Made by a program: the position numbers and the translations under genes. Below are positions 34,211-42,476 of a DNA stretch of 64,000 nucleotides, piece by piece. The stretch is from Sanguibacter hominis ATCC BAA-789 (GTDB taxonomy: Bacteria; Actinomycetota; Actinomycetes; Actinomycetales; Cellulomonadaceae). The notes beneath the pieces are model-generated. The model was not told the DNA's origin and did no database searches. It saw only the letters and a list, made by a program, of their open reading frames with translations. The stretch is taken from positions 1,302,001 through 1,366,000 of the forward strand of contig NZ_JAAXOW010000001.1 in the NCBI RefSeq assembly GCF_012396185.1. Direction: 5' to 3'. Position 1 is the stretch's first letter. Every line of letters begins with the position of its first letter.

Positions 34211-35569
34211 CTACCGCGGGACGAGGACCTGCGCGTGCACGACGGCGCGGACGAGCTCGGCGTCCTGGGCGAGTGCGGGGTCGAGGAGGGCGAGCAGGTC
34301 ACGGCTGCCCGCGTCCGCGGGCATCCCGACGAGGGGGCGCAGCCGTTCGGCGAGCGGGTCGTCGAGCGCGGGTCCGCCTGCGCGGACGGAGGCGATCCAT
34401 GCGGCGAGCGCGGCCACGGCGCCGTCGGGCATGCGGCCTTCCGTGCGCTCGCGGCGCAGCGTCGGGAGGATGCGCACCGGCAGCTTCTGCGTGCCGTCCT
34501 TCGCGATCTGGGCGAGGAGGTGCCGGATCGACGTGTTCGCGAACCTGGCCGTGAGCGCGACGCGGTACGCGGCGAGGTCGCCGGCCGGCAGGGTCAGATG
34601 ACGGCACGCCTCGTCCCACCACGCCTCGACGCGGCTGCGCACGAGGGGGTCCGCGAACGCCTCGGCGACGGTCTCGTGCCCGCGGGCGGAGCCCGCGTAC
34701 GCGAGGAGGGAGTGCGCGCCGTTGAGGAGGAAGAGCTTGCGCTCCTCGTACGGCACGACGTCGTCGGTGAAGGTGGCCCCTGCCGTCTCCCAGGCGGGGT
34801 GCGGGCCGCGGAACTCCCCGGCGAGCACCCACTCGGCGAACGGCTCGGTCGCGACGGGCGCGGCGTCGTCGAACCCGGCTGCGCGGGCGCGGGCGACGTC
34901 GTCGTCGGTCGAGGCGGGCGTGATGCGGTCGACCATCGTCGTGACGTAGGAGAGGTGCTCGTCGGCCCACGCCTGCAGGCTCGGGTCCACGAGGGACGTG
35001 AGGTCCTCGACGACGTCGCGCAGCACGTCGCCGTTCGACGGCAGGTTGTCGCACGGGACGATCGTCAGCCCGCCCCCGCCGGCGGCACGGCGCGCAAGGA
35101 GGAACGCGACGATCCGGGCGGGGGCGGTCTGCACGGGGGCGCGCGGGTCGGCGCGCAGGGTCGCGACGTCGGCGGCGACGCGGGAGTCCTCGTGGTCGAT
35201 CCCGCTGGCCCCGCGGACGTAGCCAGCCTCGGTGACGGTCGTCGTCATGACGGTGACGGCCGCGTCGGCGGCGTAGCGGAGCAGGGCCTCGTGGTCCGTG
35301 CCGGCGTGCGCGGCGACGACGGACTCGACGGTCTCGACGTGGTCCGCGCCGGGGGCGAGCTCGGCGAGCGTGTACAGCCCGTCCTGCGCGGTCAGCGTGT
35401 CGGCGAGGGCCCGGGAGCGGCCGGTGAACGCGGCGATGCCCCACTCGGCGGCGTCGTCGGCGTGCGCGGTGTACCAGGCCTGGTGCGCACGGAAGAACGC
35501 GCCGAGGCCGAGGTGCACGTGCCGCACGGGTGGCGCCGGCTGGGTGCGGCGGAGCGGTGCGGCGCTCAC
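34211..35569 (-). CDS. uxuB: fructuronate reductase / mannitol dehydrogenase family
   Basis: 452-aa polyol dehydrogenase of the long-chain mannitol dehydrogenase family, here most likely D-fructuronate reductase (fructuronate + NADH to D-mannonate). The N-terminal nucleotide-binding region starts HVHLGLGAFFRAHQAWYT. The catalytic K-x4-N-x2-H motif is present as KLFLLNGAH, and TFTDDVVPYEERKL precedes it as usual. The GTG start overlaps the uxaC stop by four bases (GTGA), so the two are translationally coupled, matching consecutive steps in the pathway. A much longer open frame upstream is shadow of uxaC. Tagaturonate or mannitol would be alternative substrates. Confidence 0.9.
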   Translation of the reverse strand: MSAAPLRRTQPAPPVRHVHLGLGAFFRAHQAWYTAHADDAAEWGIAAFTGRSRALADTLTAQDGLYTLAELAPGADHVETVESVVAAHAGTDHEALLRYAADAAVTVMTTTVTEAGYVRGASGIDHEDSRVAADVATLRADPRAPVQTAPARIVAFLLARRAAGGGGLTIVPCDNLPSNGDVLRDVVEDLTSLVDPSLQAWADEHLSYVTTMVDRITPASTDDDVARARAAGFDDAAPVATEPFAEWVLAGEFRGPHPAWETAGATFTDDVVPYEERKLFLLNGAHSLLAYAGSARGHETVAEAFADPLVRSRVEAWWDEACRHLTLPAGDLAAYRVALTARFANTSIRHLLAQIAKDGTQKLPVRILPTLRRERTEGRMPDGAVAALAAWIASVRAGGPALDDPLAERLRPLVGMPADAGSRDLLALLDPALAQDAELVRAVVHAQVLVPR

Positions 35570-36975
35570 AGCCCGAACGCTTCCGCCGGGCGGCCGACCA
35601 CGAGGTCGACGGCGATCTCGGCGGCCTCGTCCTCGTCGAGGCGATGCTCGGCGACGAGCCCCGCGAGGAAGCCCGCGTCGAGGCGGCGGGACATGTCGTG
35701 GCGGGCGGGGATCGAGCAGAAGGCTCGCGTGTCGTCGATGAAGCCGCTCGTCCGGGAGAAGCCGGCGGTCTCGGTGACGGCGGCGCGCCAGCGCCGGATC
35801 GCGTCCGGGGCGTCGAGGAACCACCACGGTGCGCCGACGTAGACGCTCGGGTAGAAGCCCGCGAGAGGTGCGATGTCGCGCGCGGACGCGGTCTCGTCGA
35901 GCGTGAAGAGGACGACCGTGAAGCCGGGGCTCGTGCCGAACCGTTCGAGCATCGGGCGCAGGTGGTCGGTGTAGGAGACCGCGAGCGGGAGGTCCGCGCC
36001 GACGTCGGCGCCGTAGCGGTCGAACGTCGGGCCGTGGTGGTTGCGCCGGACGCCCGGGTGGATGGTCATGGTGAGGCCGTCGTCGGCGGACATGCGGGCC
36101 TGCTCGAGGAGCATGTGGCGGCGCAGCGCGGTGCCGTCCGCGGTGCCGGCGTTCCCGCGGAGCGCGTCGGCGTAGATGCGCTCGGCGTCGGCCCGGTCGA
36201 GGTGCAAGGTGCCGGGGTCCTCGTGCGAGTGGTCCGCGGAGACGGCGCCGTGCGCCTTGAAGTGGGCGCGGCGCGACTCCATCGCGGCGACCCACCCGCT
36301 GAACGTGTCGGTCGCGACGCCGGCGGCCTCGCCGAGGCGCGCGACGTCGTCGGCCCATCCTGGGGCGGTGACCTCGAGGTAGCGGTCGGGGCGGAAGGTC
36401 GGTACGACGCGGCCTGTGAACGACGGGTCGGCCGCGAGCGCGGCATGCGCGGCGAGGTCGTCGACCGGGTCGTCGGTCGTGGCGAGGACGGAGATGTTGA
36501 AGCGGTCGAAGAGCGCGCGGGGGCGGAAGCCCGGCTCTGCGAGGCGTGCGGCGATCGCGTCGTAGACGGCGTCGGCGGTCTCGGCGCTCGGGCGGACGGT
36601 CACCCCGAAGACGTCGACGAGCTCGGACTCGAACCAGAAGCGCACGGGCGTGCCCGCGTACGCGGACCAGTGCGTGCACAGGTGCCGCCAGGCGCGGCGT
36701 GCGTCTCCCTCGGGGAGCGGTCCTTGCCCGACGCCGAGCTCGGAGAGGGGGACGCCCGACGCGTGCAGGAGGCGGGTGACGTAGTGGTCGGGCGTCACGA
36801 GGAGGGAGGTCGGGTCGGCGAAAGGCTCGTCGTCGAGCAGCATCGCCGCGGGGACGTGGCCGTGGGGGGACACGATCGGGAGGTCGCGGGTCTGGCCGTA
36901 GAGGCGGCGTGCGACGTCGCGCGCTGTCGGGTCGGCGGGGAGCAGCCGGTCGGGGTGAAGTGTCCAGGCGTCCAT
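35566..36975 (-). CDS. uxaC: glucuronate isomerase
   Basis: 469-aa uronate isomerase that converts D-glucuronate to D-fructuronate (and galacturonate to tagaturonate). It is an amidohydrolase-fold enzyme: His38 and His40 in SPHGHVP are the metal ligands. It has TPDHYVTRLLHASGVPLSELG, FDRFNISVLATTDDPVDDL, and the C-terminal FYPSVYVGAPWWFLDAPDAIRRWR...GFIDDTRAF. The start at 36975 gives the family N-terminus MDAWTLHPDRLLP; the frame beyond is non-coding. The operator-like GGCAATCGGTTGCC lies 31 bp upstream, which ties it to the uidA regulator. It is coupled to uxuB downstream. Confidence 0.95.
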   Translation of the reverse strand: MDAWTLHPDRLLPADPTARDVARRLYGQTRDLPIVSPHGHVPAAMLLDDEPFADPTSLLVTPDHYVTRLLHASGVPLSELGVGQGPLPEGDARRAWRHLCTHWSAYAGTPVRFWFESELVDVFGVTVRPSAETADAVYDAIAARLAEPGFRPRALFDRFNISVLATTDDPVDDLAAHAALAADPSFTGRVVPTFRPDRYLEVTAPGWADDVARLGEAAGVATDTFSGWVAAMESRRAHFKAHGAVSADHSHEDPGTLHLDRADAERIYADALRGNAGTADGTALRRHMLLEQARMSADDGLTMTIHPGVRRNHHGPTFDRYGADVGADLPLAVSYTDHLRPMLERFGTSPGFTVVLFTLDETASARDIAPLAGFYPSVYVGAPWWFLDAPDAIRRWRAAVTETAGFSRTSGFIDDTRAFCSIPARHDMSRRLDAGFLAGLVAEHRLDEDEAAEIAVDLVVGRPAEAFGL

Positions 36976-37006
36976 GCCGTCGAGTCTCGGCAGCGCCATG
37001 CGCTCC

Positions 37007-37020
37007 GGCAATCGGTTGCC
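37007..37020. promoter_or_regulatory. LacI-type operator before uxaC
   Basis: GGCAATCGGTTGCC differs at one base from the operator GGCAAGCGGTTGCC in the uidA-repressor gap, 4.6 kb away. It lies 31 bp before the uxaC start, so the same repressor probably controls both. Confidence 0.75.
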
Positions 37021-37078
37021 GTCACTTGCCCCGCAGGGGCGCGAGCCCGACGGCGGAGCGCGCCTCAGTCCGAGCGCG

Positions 37079-37702
37079 TCACTCCTGGTGAGAGCCGTCC
37101 GAGCCGTACGCGGCGTCTTCGCCCGACGCCCGGTCCTCCTCGCGCAGCCGGGGCTCCGTGCGCAGCTCCGGCCGGAAGCCCGACTTGTCGGCGTAGAACG
37201 CACGCACCACGTCCATGTCCGCCCGCACGTCGCCCGTCGGCACGAACGTCATGCCCAGCCCGGACGTCATCGTGTCGCGGTCGACGTAGCCGAGCGTGAT
37301 CGGCAGCCCCGCCTCGACCGCGATGCGGTGGAAGCCTGACTTCCAGTACGTGCCCGACGACCGGGTGCCCTCCGGCGTCACCACGAGGTAGAAGCCCTGC
37401 CCGGAACGCACCCGCTCGACGATGTCCGTGACGATCCCCGCCGGGTTCGACCGGTCGACCGGGATGCCGCCGAGCCATCGCATGATGAAGCCGAACGGCG
37501 GCTTGAACAGCGTGTGCTTGCCGAGGTACTTGACCTTCAGCCCCAGGTCCCACGCGATGCCGAGCATGAGGATGAAGTCCCAGTTGGAGGTGTGCGGTGC
37601 CCCGATCAGCACCCCGACGCCATCCGTGGGGACGACGGTCGACCTGTGGGTCCACGGGCTGATCTTCCAGCCCAGGCGAGCGATGGCACGACGAATCCTC
37701 AT
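37079..37702 (-). CDS. 1-acylglycerol-3-phosphate acyltransferase-like protein
   Basis: 207-aa membrane-associated PlsC-type acyltransferase. The catalytic motif is APHTSNWDFIL (the Hx4D motif appears as HTSNWD, residues about 36-41). The phosphate-binding block is TPEGTRSSGTYWKSGFHRIAVEAGLPITLGYVD (EGTR motif). Members with this exact HTSNWD/EGTRS pattern are a short branch found in many bacteria whose true acceptor lipid is unclear. Lysophospholipid or another glycolipid acceptor is possible. The start at 37702 gives MRIRRAIARLGW, a usual amphipathic start. It is divergent from a GNAT gene with a 78-bp gap. Confidence 0.88.
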   Translation of the reverse strand: MRIRRAIARLGWKISPWTHRSTVVPTDGVGVLIGAPHTSNWDFILMLGIAWDLGLKVKYLGKHTLFKPPFGFIMRWLGGIPVDRSNPAGIVTDIVERVRSGQGFYLVVTPEGTRSSGTYWKSGFHRIAVEAGLPITLGYVDRDTMTSGLGMTFVPTGDVRADMDVVRAFYADKSGFRPELRTEPRLREEDRASGEDAAYGSDGSHQE

Positions 37703-37780
37703 GCGCACACAGTAGGTGGTCACCGGCCGGATCCTGAGACGCCGCCCTCTGCGGCCCGCAGGCCCGGCGACGATCGAGCC

Positions 37781-38281
37781 ATGACGGACCTTCCCGACCT
37801 CACGGCGCTCGTGCGCCGCGCGCGCCCCGAGGACGCACCGTCGCTCGCCGTCGTCCACGTGCAGGCGTGGCGCGAGACGTACCCCGGCCTGCTCTCGGAC
37901 GAGCTGCTCGCGAACCTCTCCGTCCCCGAGCACGAGGCCATGTGGCGCGACATCCTCGACAGCCCCGACGCCCCCGGGGCGTGGCTCGCGCAGGTGCGCG
38001 ACGACGTCGTCGGCTTCACGCTCGTGCGTGCCCCGCACGATGACGACGCCCCCCGCCCGCACGAGCTCGGCATGATGTACGTGCTCGACGCCGTCAAGGG
38101 CGCAGGCGTCGCCGACGCCCTCGTGACAGCCGCCCTCGGCGACGTGCCCGCCTACCTGTGGGTCGCGCGCGACAACCCGCGCGCACGACGCTTCTACGCC
38201 CGTCACGGCTTCGTCGCCGACGGCGCCACCAAGACCATCCCGCACTGGGACGACATCGTCGACGTCCGCATGGTCCGCTGA
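37781..38281 (+). CDS. GNAT family N-acetyltransferase
   Basis: 166-aa acetyltransferase. It begins VRRARPEDAPSLAVVHVQAWRETYPGLLSDELLA, typical of the YkwB/PhnO-like GNAT group. The acetyl-CoA region lies in ELGMMYVLDAVKGAGVADALVTAAL (the R/QxxGxG/A loop appears weakly as KGAGVA) and the late VARDNPRARRFYARHGF motif is strong. Substrate unknown. The -10-like GACGAT ends 6 bases before the ATG and no ribosome site is visible, so it is probably leaderless. The gene precedes a CsbD gene by 74 bp, which has its own promoter. Confidence 0.88.
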   Translation: MTDLPDLTALVRRARPEDAPSLAVVHVQAWRETYPGLLSDELLANLSVPEHEAMWRDILDSPDAPGAWLAQVRDDVVGFTLVRAPHDDDAPRPHELGMMYVLDAVKGAGVADALVTAALGDVPAYLWVARDNPRARRFYARHGFVADGATKTIPHWDDIVDVRMVR

Positions 38282-38355
38282 CGTTCGTCGTGCGAGGCGC
38301 CGGGCGTCGGCTTACGGTCGAAGAACCGCGATACCGACGACCTCCAGGAGGAGAC

Positions 38356-38529
38356 ATGGGACTCGACGACAAGCTCAAGAACGCTGCCCAGGACCTGCAG
38401 GGCAAGGGCAAGGAGGCGGCCGGCAAGGCCACCGACGACGAGCGTCTCGAAGCGGAGGGCAAGGGCGACCAGGTCTCCGCCAACCTCAAGCAGGCTGGCG
38501 AGAAGGTCAAGGACGCCTTCAAGGACTGA
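38356..38529 (+). CDS. CsbD family stress-response protein
   Basis: 57-aa hydrophilic protein. MGLDDKLKNAAQDLQGKGKEAAGK and the repeat-like ADDERLEAEGKGDQ section are the hallmark of the CsbD family, which is induced by general stress in many bacteria; the biochemical role is unknown. A strong ribosome site (AGGAGGAG) and the TACGGT hexamer at about 38313 give it a separate leadered promoter, unlike its leaderless neighbours. This suggests independent and perhaps high expression. Confidence 0.9.
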   Translation: MGLDDKLKNAAQDLQGKGKEAAGKATDDERLEAEGKGDQVSANLKQAGEKVKDAFKD

Positions 38530-38536
38530 CGTCCCG

Positions 38537-39049
38537 ATGAGCTCGACGCTCGGACGCGTCCACCCCCCACAGGTCCGCTCTCGCGGCCTGTGGGGGAGGC
38601 GCGTCGGCGCGTCCGCGCTCCTGGTCTTCGTCGTCGCCGGCGCGACCGGCCTGCTCGGGGTCCGCTCCACGACCAGGACGACGACGGAGGGGGACGTGAC
38701 CCTGAGCGTCACCTACGCCGCCACCGCCCGCAGCGGCCTCGACGTCCCCTGGAGAGTGGTCGTCGAACGCGCCGGAGGGTTCGACGACGAGATCACCCTC
38801 GCCGTGACCGGCAACTACTTCGACATCTTCGAGACGCAGGGCTTCGTCCCGTCCCCCTCCGACGAGGTCCGCGACGGCACGCAGCTCTTCCTCACCTTCG
38901 CCGCCCCCGAGGGCGACACCTTCGTCCTCGACTTCGACGCCTACATCCAGCCCGCATCCCAGATCGGCCGCAGCGGCACCGTCGCCGTCGTCGAGGCCGA
39001 CAGCACCCAGGTGGCCACGACGTCGTTCGCCACCCGCATCGTCCCGTAA
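38537..39049 (+). CDS. membrane-anchored or secreted protein of unknown function
   Basis: 170 aa starting 7 bp after the CsbD stop, so probably in the same transcript. A basic N-terminus (RSRGLWGRRVG) and one hydrophobic segment (residues about 24-44, ASALLVFVVAGATGLLGV) form a signal anchor. The rest is a beta-rich extracytoplasmic domain (about 50-165), with TLSVTYAATARSGLDVPWRVVVERAGGFDDEITLAVT and ending VATTSFATRIVP. This layout resembles an immunoglobulin-like fold. I recognise no family. It is followed by YetF, also membrane linked. Confidence 0.7.
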   Translation: MSSTLGRVHPPQVRSRGLWGRRVGASALLVFVVAGATGLLGVRSTTRTTTEGDVTLSVTYAATARSGLDVPWRVVVERAGGFDDEITLAVTGNYFDIFETQGFVPSPSDEVRDGTQLFLTFAAPEGDTFVLDFDAYIQPASQIGRSGTVAVVEADSTQVATTSFATRIVP

Positions 39050-39097
39050 CGACACCAGCCGGCCGCGCCCGGCGCAGCTTCGCCCGGAGGAGTGGCT

Positions 39098-39571
39098 GTG
39101 GAGACCGTCGTCCGCGCCGTCATCATCTTCACGTTCCTGTGGGGCATCACCCGCGTGGTCGGGCGGTCCACCCTCGGCGAGCTCAGCGCTTTCGAGCTCA
39201 TCCTCTTCATCTGCATGGGCGACCTCGTGCAGCAGGCGGTGACCCAGCAGGACTACTCCGTGACCGGGGCCATGCTCGCCGTCGGCACGTTCGCGCTGCT
39301 GACCATCTTCCTGTCGTGGATCAACGCCCGATATCCCGGGGCGCGGCGCTTCACGCACGGCGTCCCCGTCGTCGTCGTGCACGACGGCGAGGTGCAGGCC
39401 GACGTCATGCGCGCCGAACGGCTGTCCCTCGACGACCTGTACGGCGCAGCCCGCCAGCAGGGCATCGCCCGCATGGAGTCCGTGCGCCTCGCGGTGCTCG
39501 AGACGAACGGCCAGATCTCGTTCTTCCCGTTCGAGCAGACCAAGAGCTCCGACAGGTCGGCCGCTCGCTGA
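39098..39571 (+). CDS. DUF421/YetF family membrane protein
   Basis: 157-aa protein with three membrane helices (about residues 2-20, 27-45 and 58-77) and the conserved block GRSTLGELSAFELILFICMGDLVQQAVTQQDYSVTGAML. The cytoplasmic C-terminal domain has GVPVVVVHDGEVQADVMRAERLSLDDLYGAARQQGIARMESVRLAVLETNGQISF, all diagnostic of DUF421. Function is unknown (YetF-like, suspected of ion-channel-like behaviour, unproven). The GTG at 39098 is preferred to the GTG at 39092 because the ribosome site GGAGGAG (39086-39092) would overlap the earlier codon. The stop is 6 bp from the convergent response regulator's stop. Confidence 0.88.
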   Translation: METVVRAVIIFTFLWGITRVVGRSTLGELSAFELILFICMGDLVQQAVTQQDYSVTGAMLAVGTFALLTIFLSWINARYPGARRFTHGVPVVVVHDGEVQADVMRAERLSLDDLYGAARQQGIARMESVRLAVLETNGQISFFPFEQTKSSDRSAAR

Positions 39572-39577
39572 GGACCG

Positions 39578-40294
39578 TCAGCCCAGGTCGGCGTCGTGCA
39601 CGCAGATCGCGATCTGCACGCGGTTGTCCACCTCGAGCTTTGTGAACAGCTTGCCCACGTGCGACTTCACCGTCGGCACCGACATGAAGAGGGTCGCCGC
39701 GATCTCGCTGTTGCTCAGCCCGCGGCCGATCGCCTGCGCCACCTCGAGCTCTCGCTCCGTGAGGCGTGCGAGGCGCTCGCGGGCGCACGCGCGCCGCGCC
39801 GGCGGTTCGTCGACACCACGGACGCCCTCCGTCGAGGAGCCCGGCGTCGCGACCGCTGCGATGAGCTGCGCCGTGATCGACGGCGACAGCGTCGGCTCCC
39901 CGGCCGCCGCCGCCAGCACGTCGCGCACGAGCCGCTCGGGCGGGGTGTCCTTGAGCAGGAAGCCCGTCGCGCCCGCGCGCAGGGCGCCGAGCACCATGTC
40001 GTCCGCGTCGAACGTCGTCAGCACGATGATCCGCAGGTCCGGGTTCGAGGCGAGCAGCGCTTCCGTCGTGGCGAGCCCGTCACGGCGAGGCATGCGGATG
40101 TCCATGAGCACGACGTCGGGCGTCGTCGCGCCGACGACCTCCTCAGCCTCGAGGCCGTCCCCGGCCTCGCCGACGATCTCGATCGAGCGGTCACCGCCGA
40201 GGATCATGCGCAGCCCCGCGCGGACCAGAGGATCGTCGTCGACCAGGACGACGCGGGCTGCCGGGGCGGACGAAGAGGTCGCGTCGGGCGTCAT
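39578..40294 (-). CDS. NarL/LuxR family response regulator
   Basis: 238-aa two-domain regulator. The receiver domain (residues 15-130) has the acidic pocket VDDD and the phospho-acceptor Asp65 in VVLMDIRMP. The Thr in VLTTFDADDMVLGALRAGATGFLLKDTPP and the Lys near the end complete the active site. The C-terminal LuxR HTH is RLTERELEVAQAIGRGLSNSEIAATLFMSVPTVKSHVGKLFTKLEVDNRVQIAI. Its partner is probably the histidine kinase at 41064-42320, although a TetR gene on the other strand separates the two. Targets probably include the ABC exporter just beyond the kinase. Confidence 0.94.
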   Translation of the reverse strand: MTPDATSSSAPAARVVLVDDDPLVRAGLRMILGGDRSIEIVGEAGDGLEAEEVVGATTPDVVLMDIRMPRRDGLATTEALLASNPDLRIIVLTTFDADDMVLGALRAGATGFLLKDTPPERLVRDVLAAAAGEPTLSPSITAQLIAAVATPGSSTEGVRGVDEPPARRACARERLARLTERELEVAQAIGRGLSNSEIAATLFMSVPTVKSHVGKLFTKLEVDNRVQIAICVHDADLG

Positions 40295-40365
40295 GGACGC
40301 AAGCCTTTCACGGAGGCGGGCGGAGCAGGGCAGAGCGGCACGGTGCGCGTGGGGGAGGCGTCCAC

Positions 40366-40371
40366 TACCGT
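40366..40371 (+). promoter_or_regulatory. -10 element TACCGT of a leaderless TetR transcript
   Basis: TACCGT ends 6 bases before the ATG at 40378 and there is no ribosome site. Confidence 0.5.
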
Positions 40372-40377
40372 GGCTGT

Positions 40378-41022
40378 ATGTCGAGCCCGGGCAGTGGTGC
40401 GGGGCGTGGACCGAAGGCCGACCGCGCCATGGATGCGATACGCGCCGCAGCGACCGACCTGATCGTCGCCGCCGTCGACACGTCCGCGCTCACGATGGAC
40501 GCGCTCGTCGATCGCACCGGGCTCGCCGCCGACGTCGTGGCGCTCTACTTCCCCGACACCGACGCCCTCCTGCACGACCTGATCCTCTCCGCGTTCCAGC
40601 GGTGCCTCGCGCGCATGGACCTCGAGGTGTCGCTCCTTCCCGCCGGCGCGACGGCGCTCGAGGACCTCGAGGCGCTCGCCGTCGGCTACGTCGTGTGGGC
40701 AGGGGAGGACCCGAGCGGGTACGCGCTCGCTTTCGGGGTGCGCAACACGAGCGACCTCGGCCTGGCGAGCCTCGAGGACGGCGCCACGGCGCCCGCGCAG
40801 GTCCTCGACACGGTCATCGCGGGCGTCGAGCTCTGCCGCCCGGACCTCCCGCCTGACGTCGCGAAGGAGCGCGCGGTCGGGCTGTGGCTCGCCCTGCACG
40901 GTCTGGTCCGGATCCGTGTCGACCGGCCGAAGGTCGCGCTCGTGCCGACGAGGCACCTCATCCACACCGTCGTCGACGTGTTCGCAGGCAGCCCGGGCCG
41001 GAGCCTGCGGGTGATCCGCTAG
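40378..41022 (+). CDS. TetR family transcriptional regulator inserted between the two-component genes
   Basis: 214-aa regulator with an HTH of TetR type (RAMDAIRAAATDLIVAAVDTSALTMDALVDRTGLAADVVALYFPDTDALLHDLILSAF) and a C-terminal helical domain (TetR_C-like, KERAVGLWLALHGLVRIRVDR). The HTH is somewhat degenerate (TGLAADVVALYF instead of the usual GVS..T.Y.YF). Leaderless start: -10 TACCGT 6 bases upstream. It lies on the strand opposite to, and between, the response regulator and the histidine kinase. That breaks up an otherwise normal kinase-regulator operon and suggests an insertion or a local inversion. Confidence 0.85.
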   Translation: MSSPGSGAGRGPKADRAMDAIRAAATDLIVAAVDTSALTMDALVDRTGLAADVVALYFPDTDALLHDLILSAFQRCLARMDLEVSLLPAGATALEDLEALAVGYVVWAGEDPSGYALAFGVRNTSDLGLASLEDGATAPAQVLDTVIAGVELCRPDLPPDVAKERAVGLWLALHGLVRIRVDRPKVALVPTRHLIHTVVDVFAGSPGRSLRVIR

Positions 41023-41063
41023 GAGCGGTTCCGCGCTGCGCGCGTCGCGGTGGCCGGCGGCCG

Positions 41064-42320
41064 TCACGACCACGGGAGCCACGCCGACACGACGTAGCGT
41101 CCGGAGCGGTCGGGGCCGTGCCGCAGCTCGCCCCCGGCGAGGCTCGCCCGCTCGGCGAGGCCCGTGAGGCCCAGCCCCGACGACGGCGGTCCGTCCGTCG
41201 GACCCCGCTTCCCCGACGGGCGCGCGGCGGGCAGCGCGTTGAGCACCTCGATCGTGAGACGGTCGACGCCGTCGGGCGCCGTCGACCGGCCGACGCACAC
41301 ATCGACCGGCATCCCCGGAGCGTGCTTGCGCGTGTTCGTCAGCGCCTCCTGGACGATGCGGTACGCGGCGCGGCTCACCGCCCCCGACAACCCGGGCAAC
41401 GCCTCCTCCACCTCGGGAGCGATGTCGAGCGCGACCGTCGTGCCCGCCGAGCGTGCCGACGTGACCAGCTCGTGGATGTCACCGAGCAAGGGCTGCGGCC
41501 GCTCCGGCGTGGCCGAGGACGGGCTCGCGTTGAGGTCGCGCAGCACCCCCAGGACCTCGCGCAGCTCCTTGAGGGCCAGGTTCGCGTTGTCACGGATGAT
41601 CGCGGCGGTCTGCGCCGTCTCCTCCCGGCCGAGATCCGTGCGGTACGCGAGCGCGCCCGAGTGCATCGCGACGAGCGAGATGCGGTGCGCCAGGACGTCG
41701 TGCATCTCGCGCGCGATGCGCGTCCGCTCCTCGGCACGCGCCTGGTCGACACGTGCGGACTGCTCGCGCTCCGCCGTCTCGGCACGCGTGCGCAGCGTCG
41801 CGACGAGCTCGCGTCGCGCGCCGACGTACGAGCCGACCGCGACGACGATCCCGTAGACGAGGAGGGTCGCGATCATGAGCGCCCACCACGGGACGGTCGG
41901 CGTCATGTCGGACGTCATTCGGTCGTAGACGACCGACAGCGACACCCAGCCGACGCCGAGCGCCGCGATCTCACGCCAGCGGCGTCGCGTCGCGACCGAC
42001 ATGAGCACGACGAGCGACGGCGGCACGCCCGTCATCGAGAAGCTGCCGGCGAGGCACGCGACCGCACCCGCCAGGAGCGGCCACCGGCGACGCACCGCGA
42101 ACGCCCCGAACGCGACGACACCGAGCAGGACGTCGAGCCCGAGCGAGCGGCCTGCGAACGCCGCATCCGTCGAGCCCACCACCAGCAGCAAGAGGGAGGC
42201 GGTCACCGTGACGAGCCAACGCCAGGTCTCCTGCCAGGTCGTCAGCGGCGCCGGGAGGAACACAGGCCGGCGCGGCTCCGGGTCGGACGTCGCGGTGACG
42301 GCGGGAGGCACTGGTGACAT
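41064..42320 (-). CDS. NarL-type sensor histidine kinase (HisKA_3)
   Basis: 418-aa membrane kinase. The N-terminal half has about five to six helices (residues 35-170) with very short loops, so it likely senses within the membrane. A coiled linker (175-200) precedes the HisKA_3 dimerisation domain with phospho-acceptor His207 in RIAREMHDVLAHRISLVAMHSGAL. The HATPase has VQEALTNTRKHAPG (N box) and SSGLGLTGLAERASLAGGEL (G box). It is a DesK/LiaS-like kinase, often concerned with cell-envelope stress. The likely partner is the response regulator at 39578-40294. It is divergent from the ABC exporter genes. Confidence 0.93.
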   Translation of the reverse strand: MSPVPPAVTATSDPEPRRPVFLPAPLTTWQETWRWLVTVTASLLLLVVGSTDAAFAGRSLGLDVLLGVVAFGAFAVRRRWPLLAGAVACLAGSFSMTGVPPSLVVLMSVATRRRWREIAALGVGWVSLSVVYDRMTSDMTPTVPWWALMIATLLVYGIVVAVGSYVGARRELVATLRTRAETAEREQSARVDQARAEERTRIAREMHDVLAHRISLVAMHSGALAYRTDLGREETAQTAAIIRDNANLALKELREVLGVLRDLNASPSSATPERPQPLLGDIHELVTSARSAGTTVALDIAPEVEEALPGLSGAVSRAAYRIVQEALTNTRKHAPGMPVDVCVGRSTAPDGVDRLTIEVLNALPAARPSGKRGPTDGPPSSGLGLTGLAERASLAGGELRHGPDRSGRYVVSAWLPWS

Positions 42321-42476
42321 GGTCCCCCCACCCTAGGAGCGACGTCGGGCAGGGGGAAGCGACCCCGGTCGCGGGCACCCCCTACCGTGGGTGGACCTCC
42401 GTGAAGGACGCAGGGAGGACGCGCCCGCGCCCGCGGGACGATGCGGTCCCTGCCGCTGCGCTGGTGCGATAGACGC

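Noticed and set aside
34211-36679. 822-aa minus-strand frame as one large protein
   Set aside because: Only the C-terminal 452 residues match fructuronate reductase; the upstream part is a shadow of uxaC, and a GTG overlapping the uxaC stop marks the true start.
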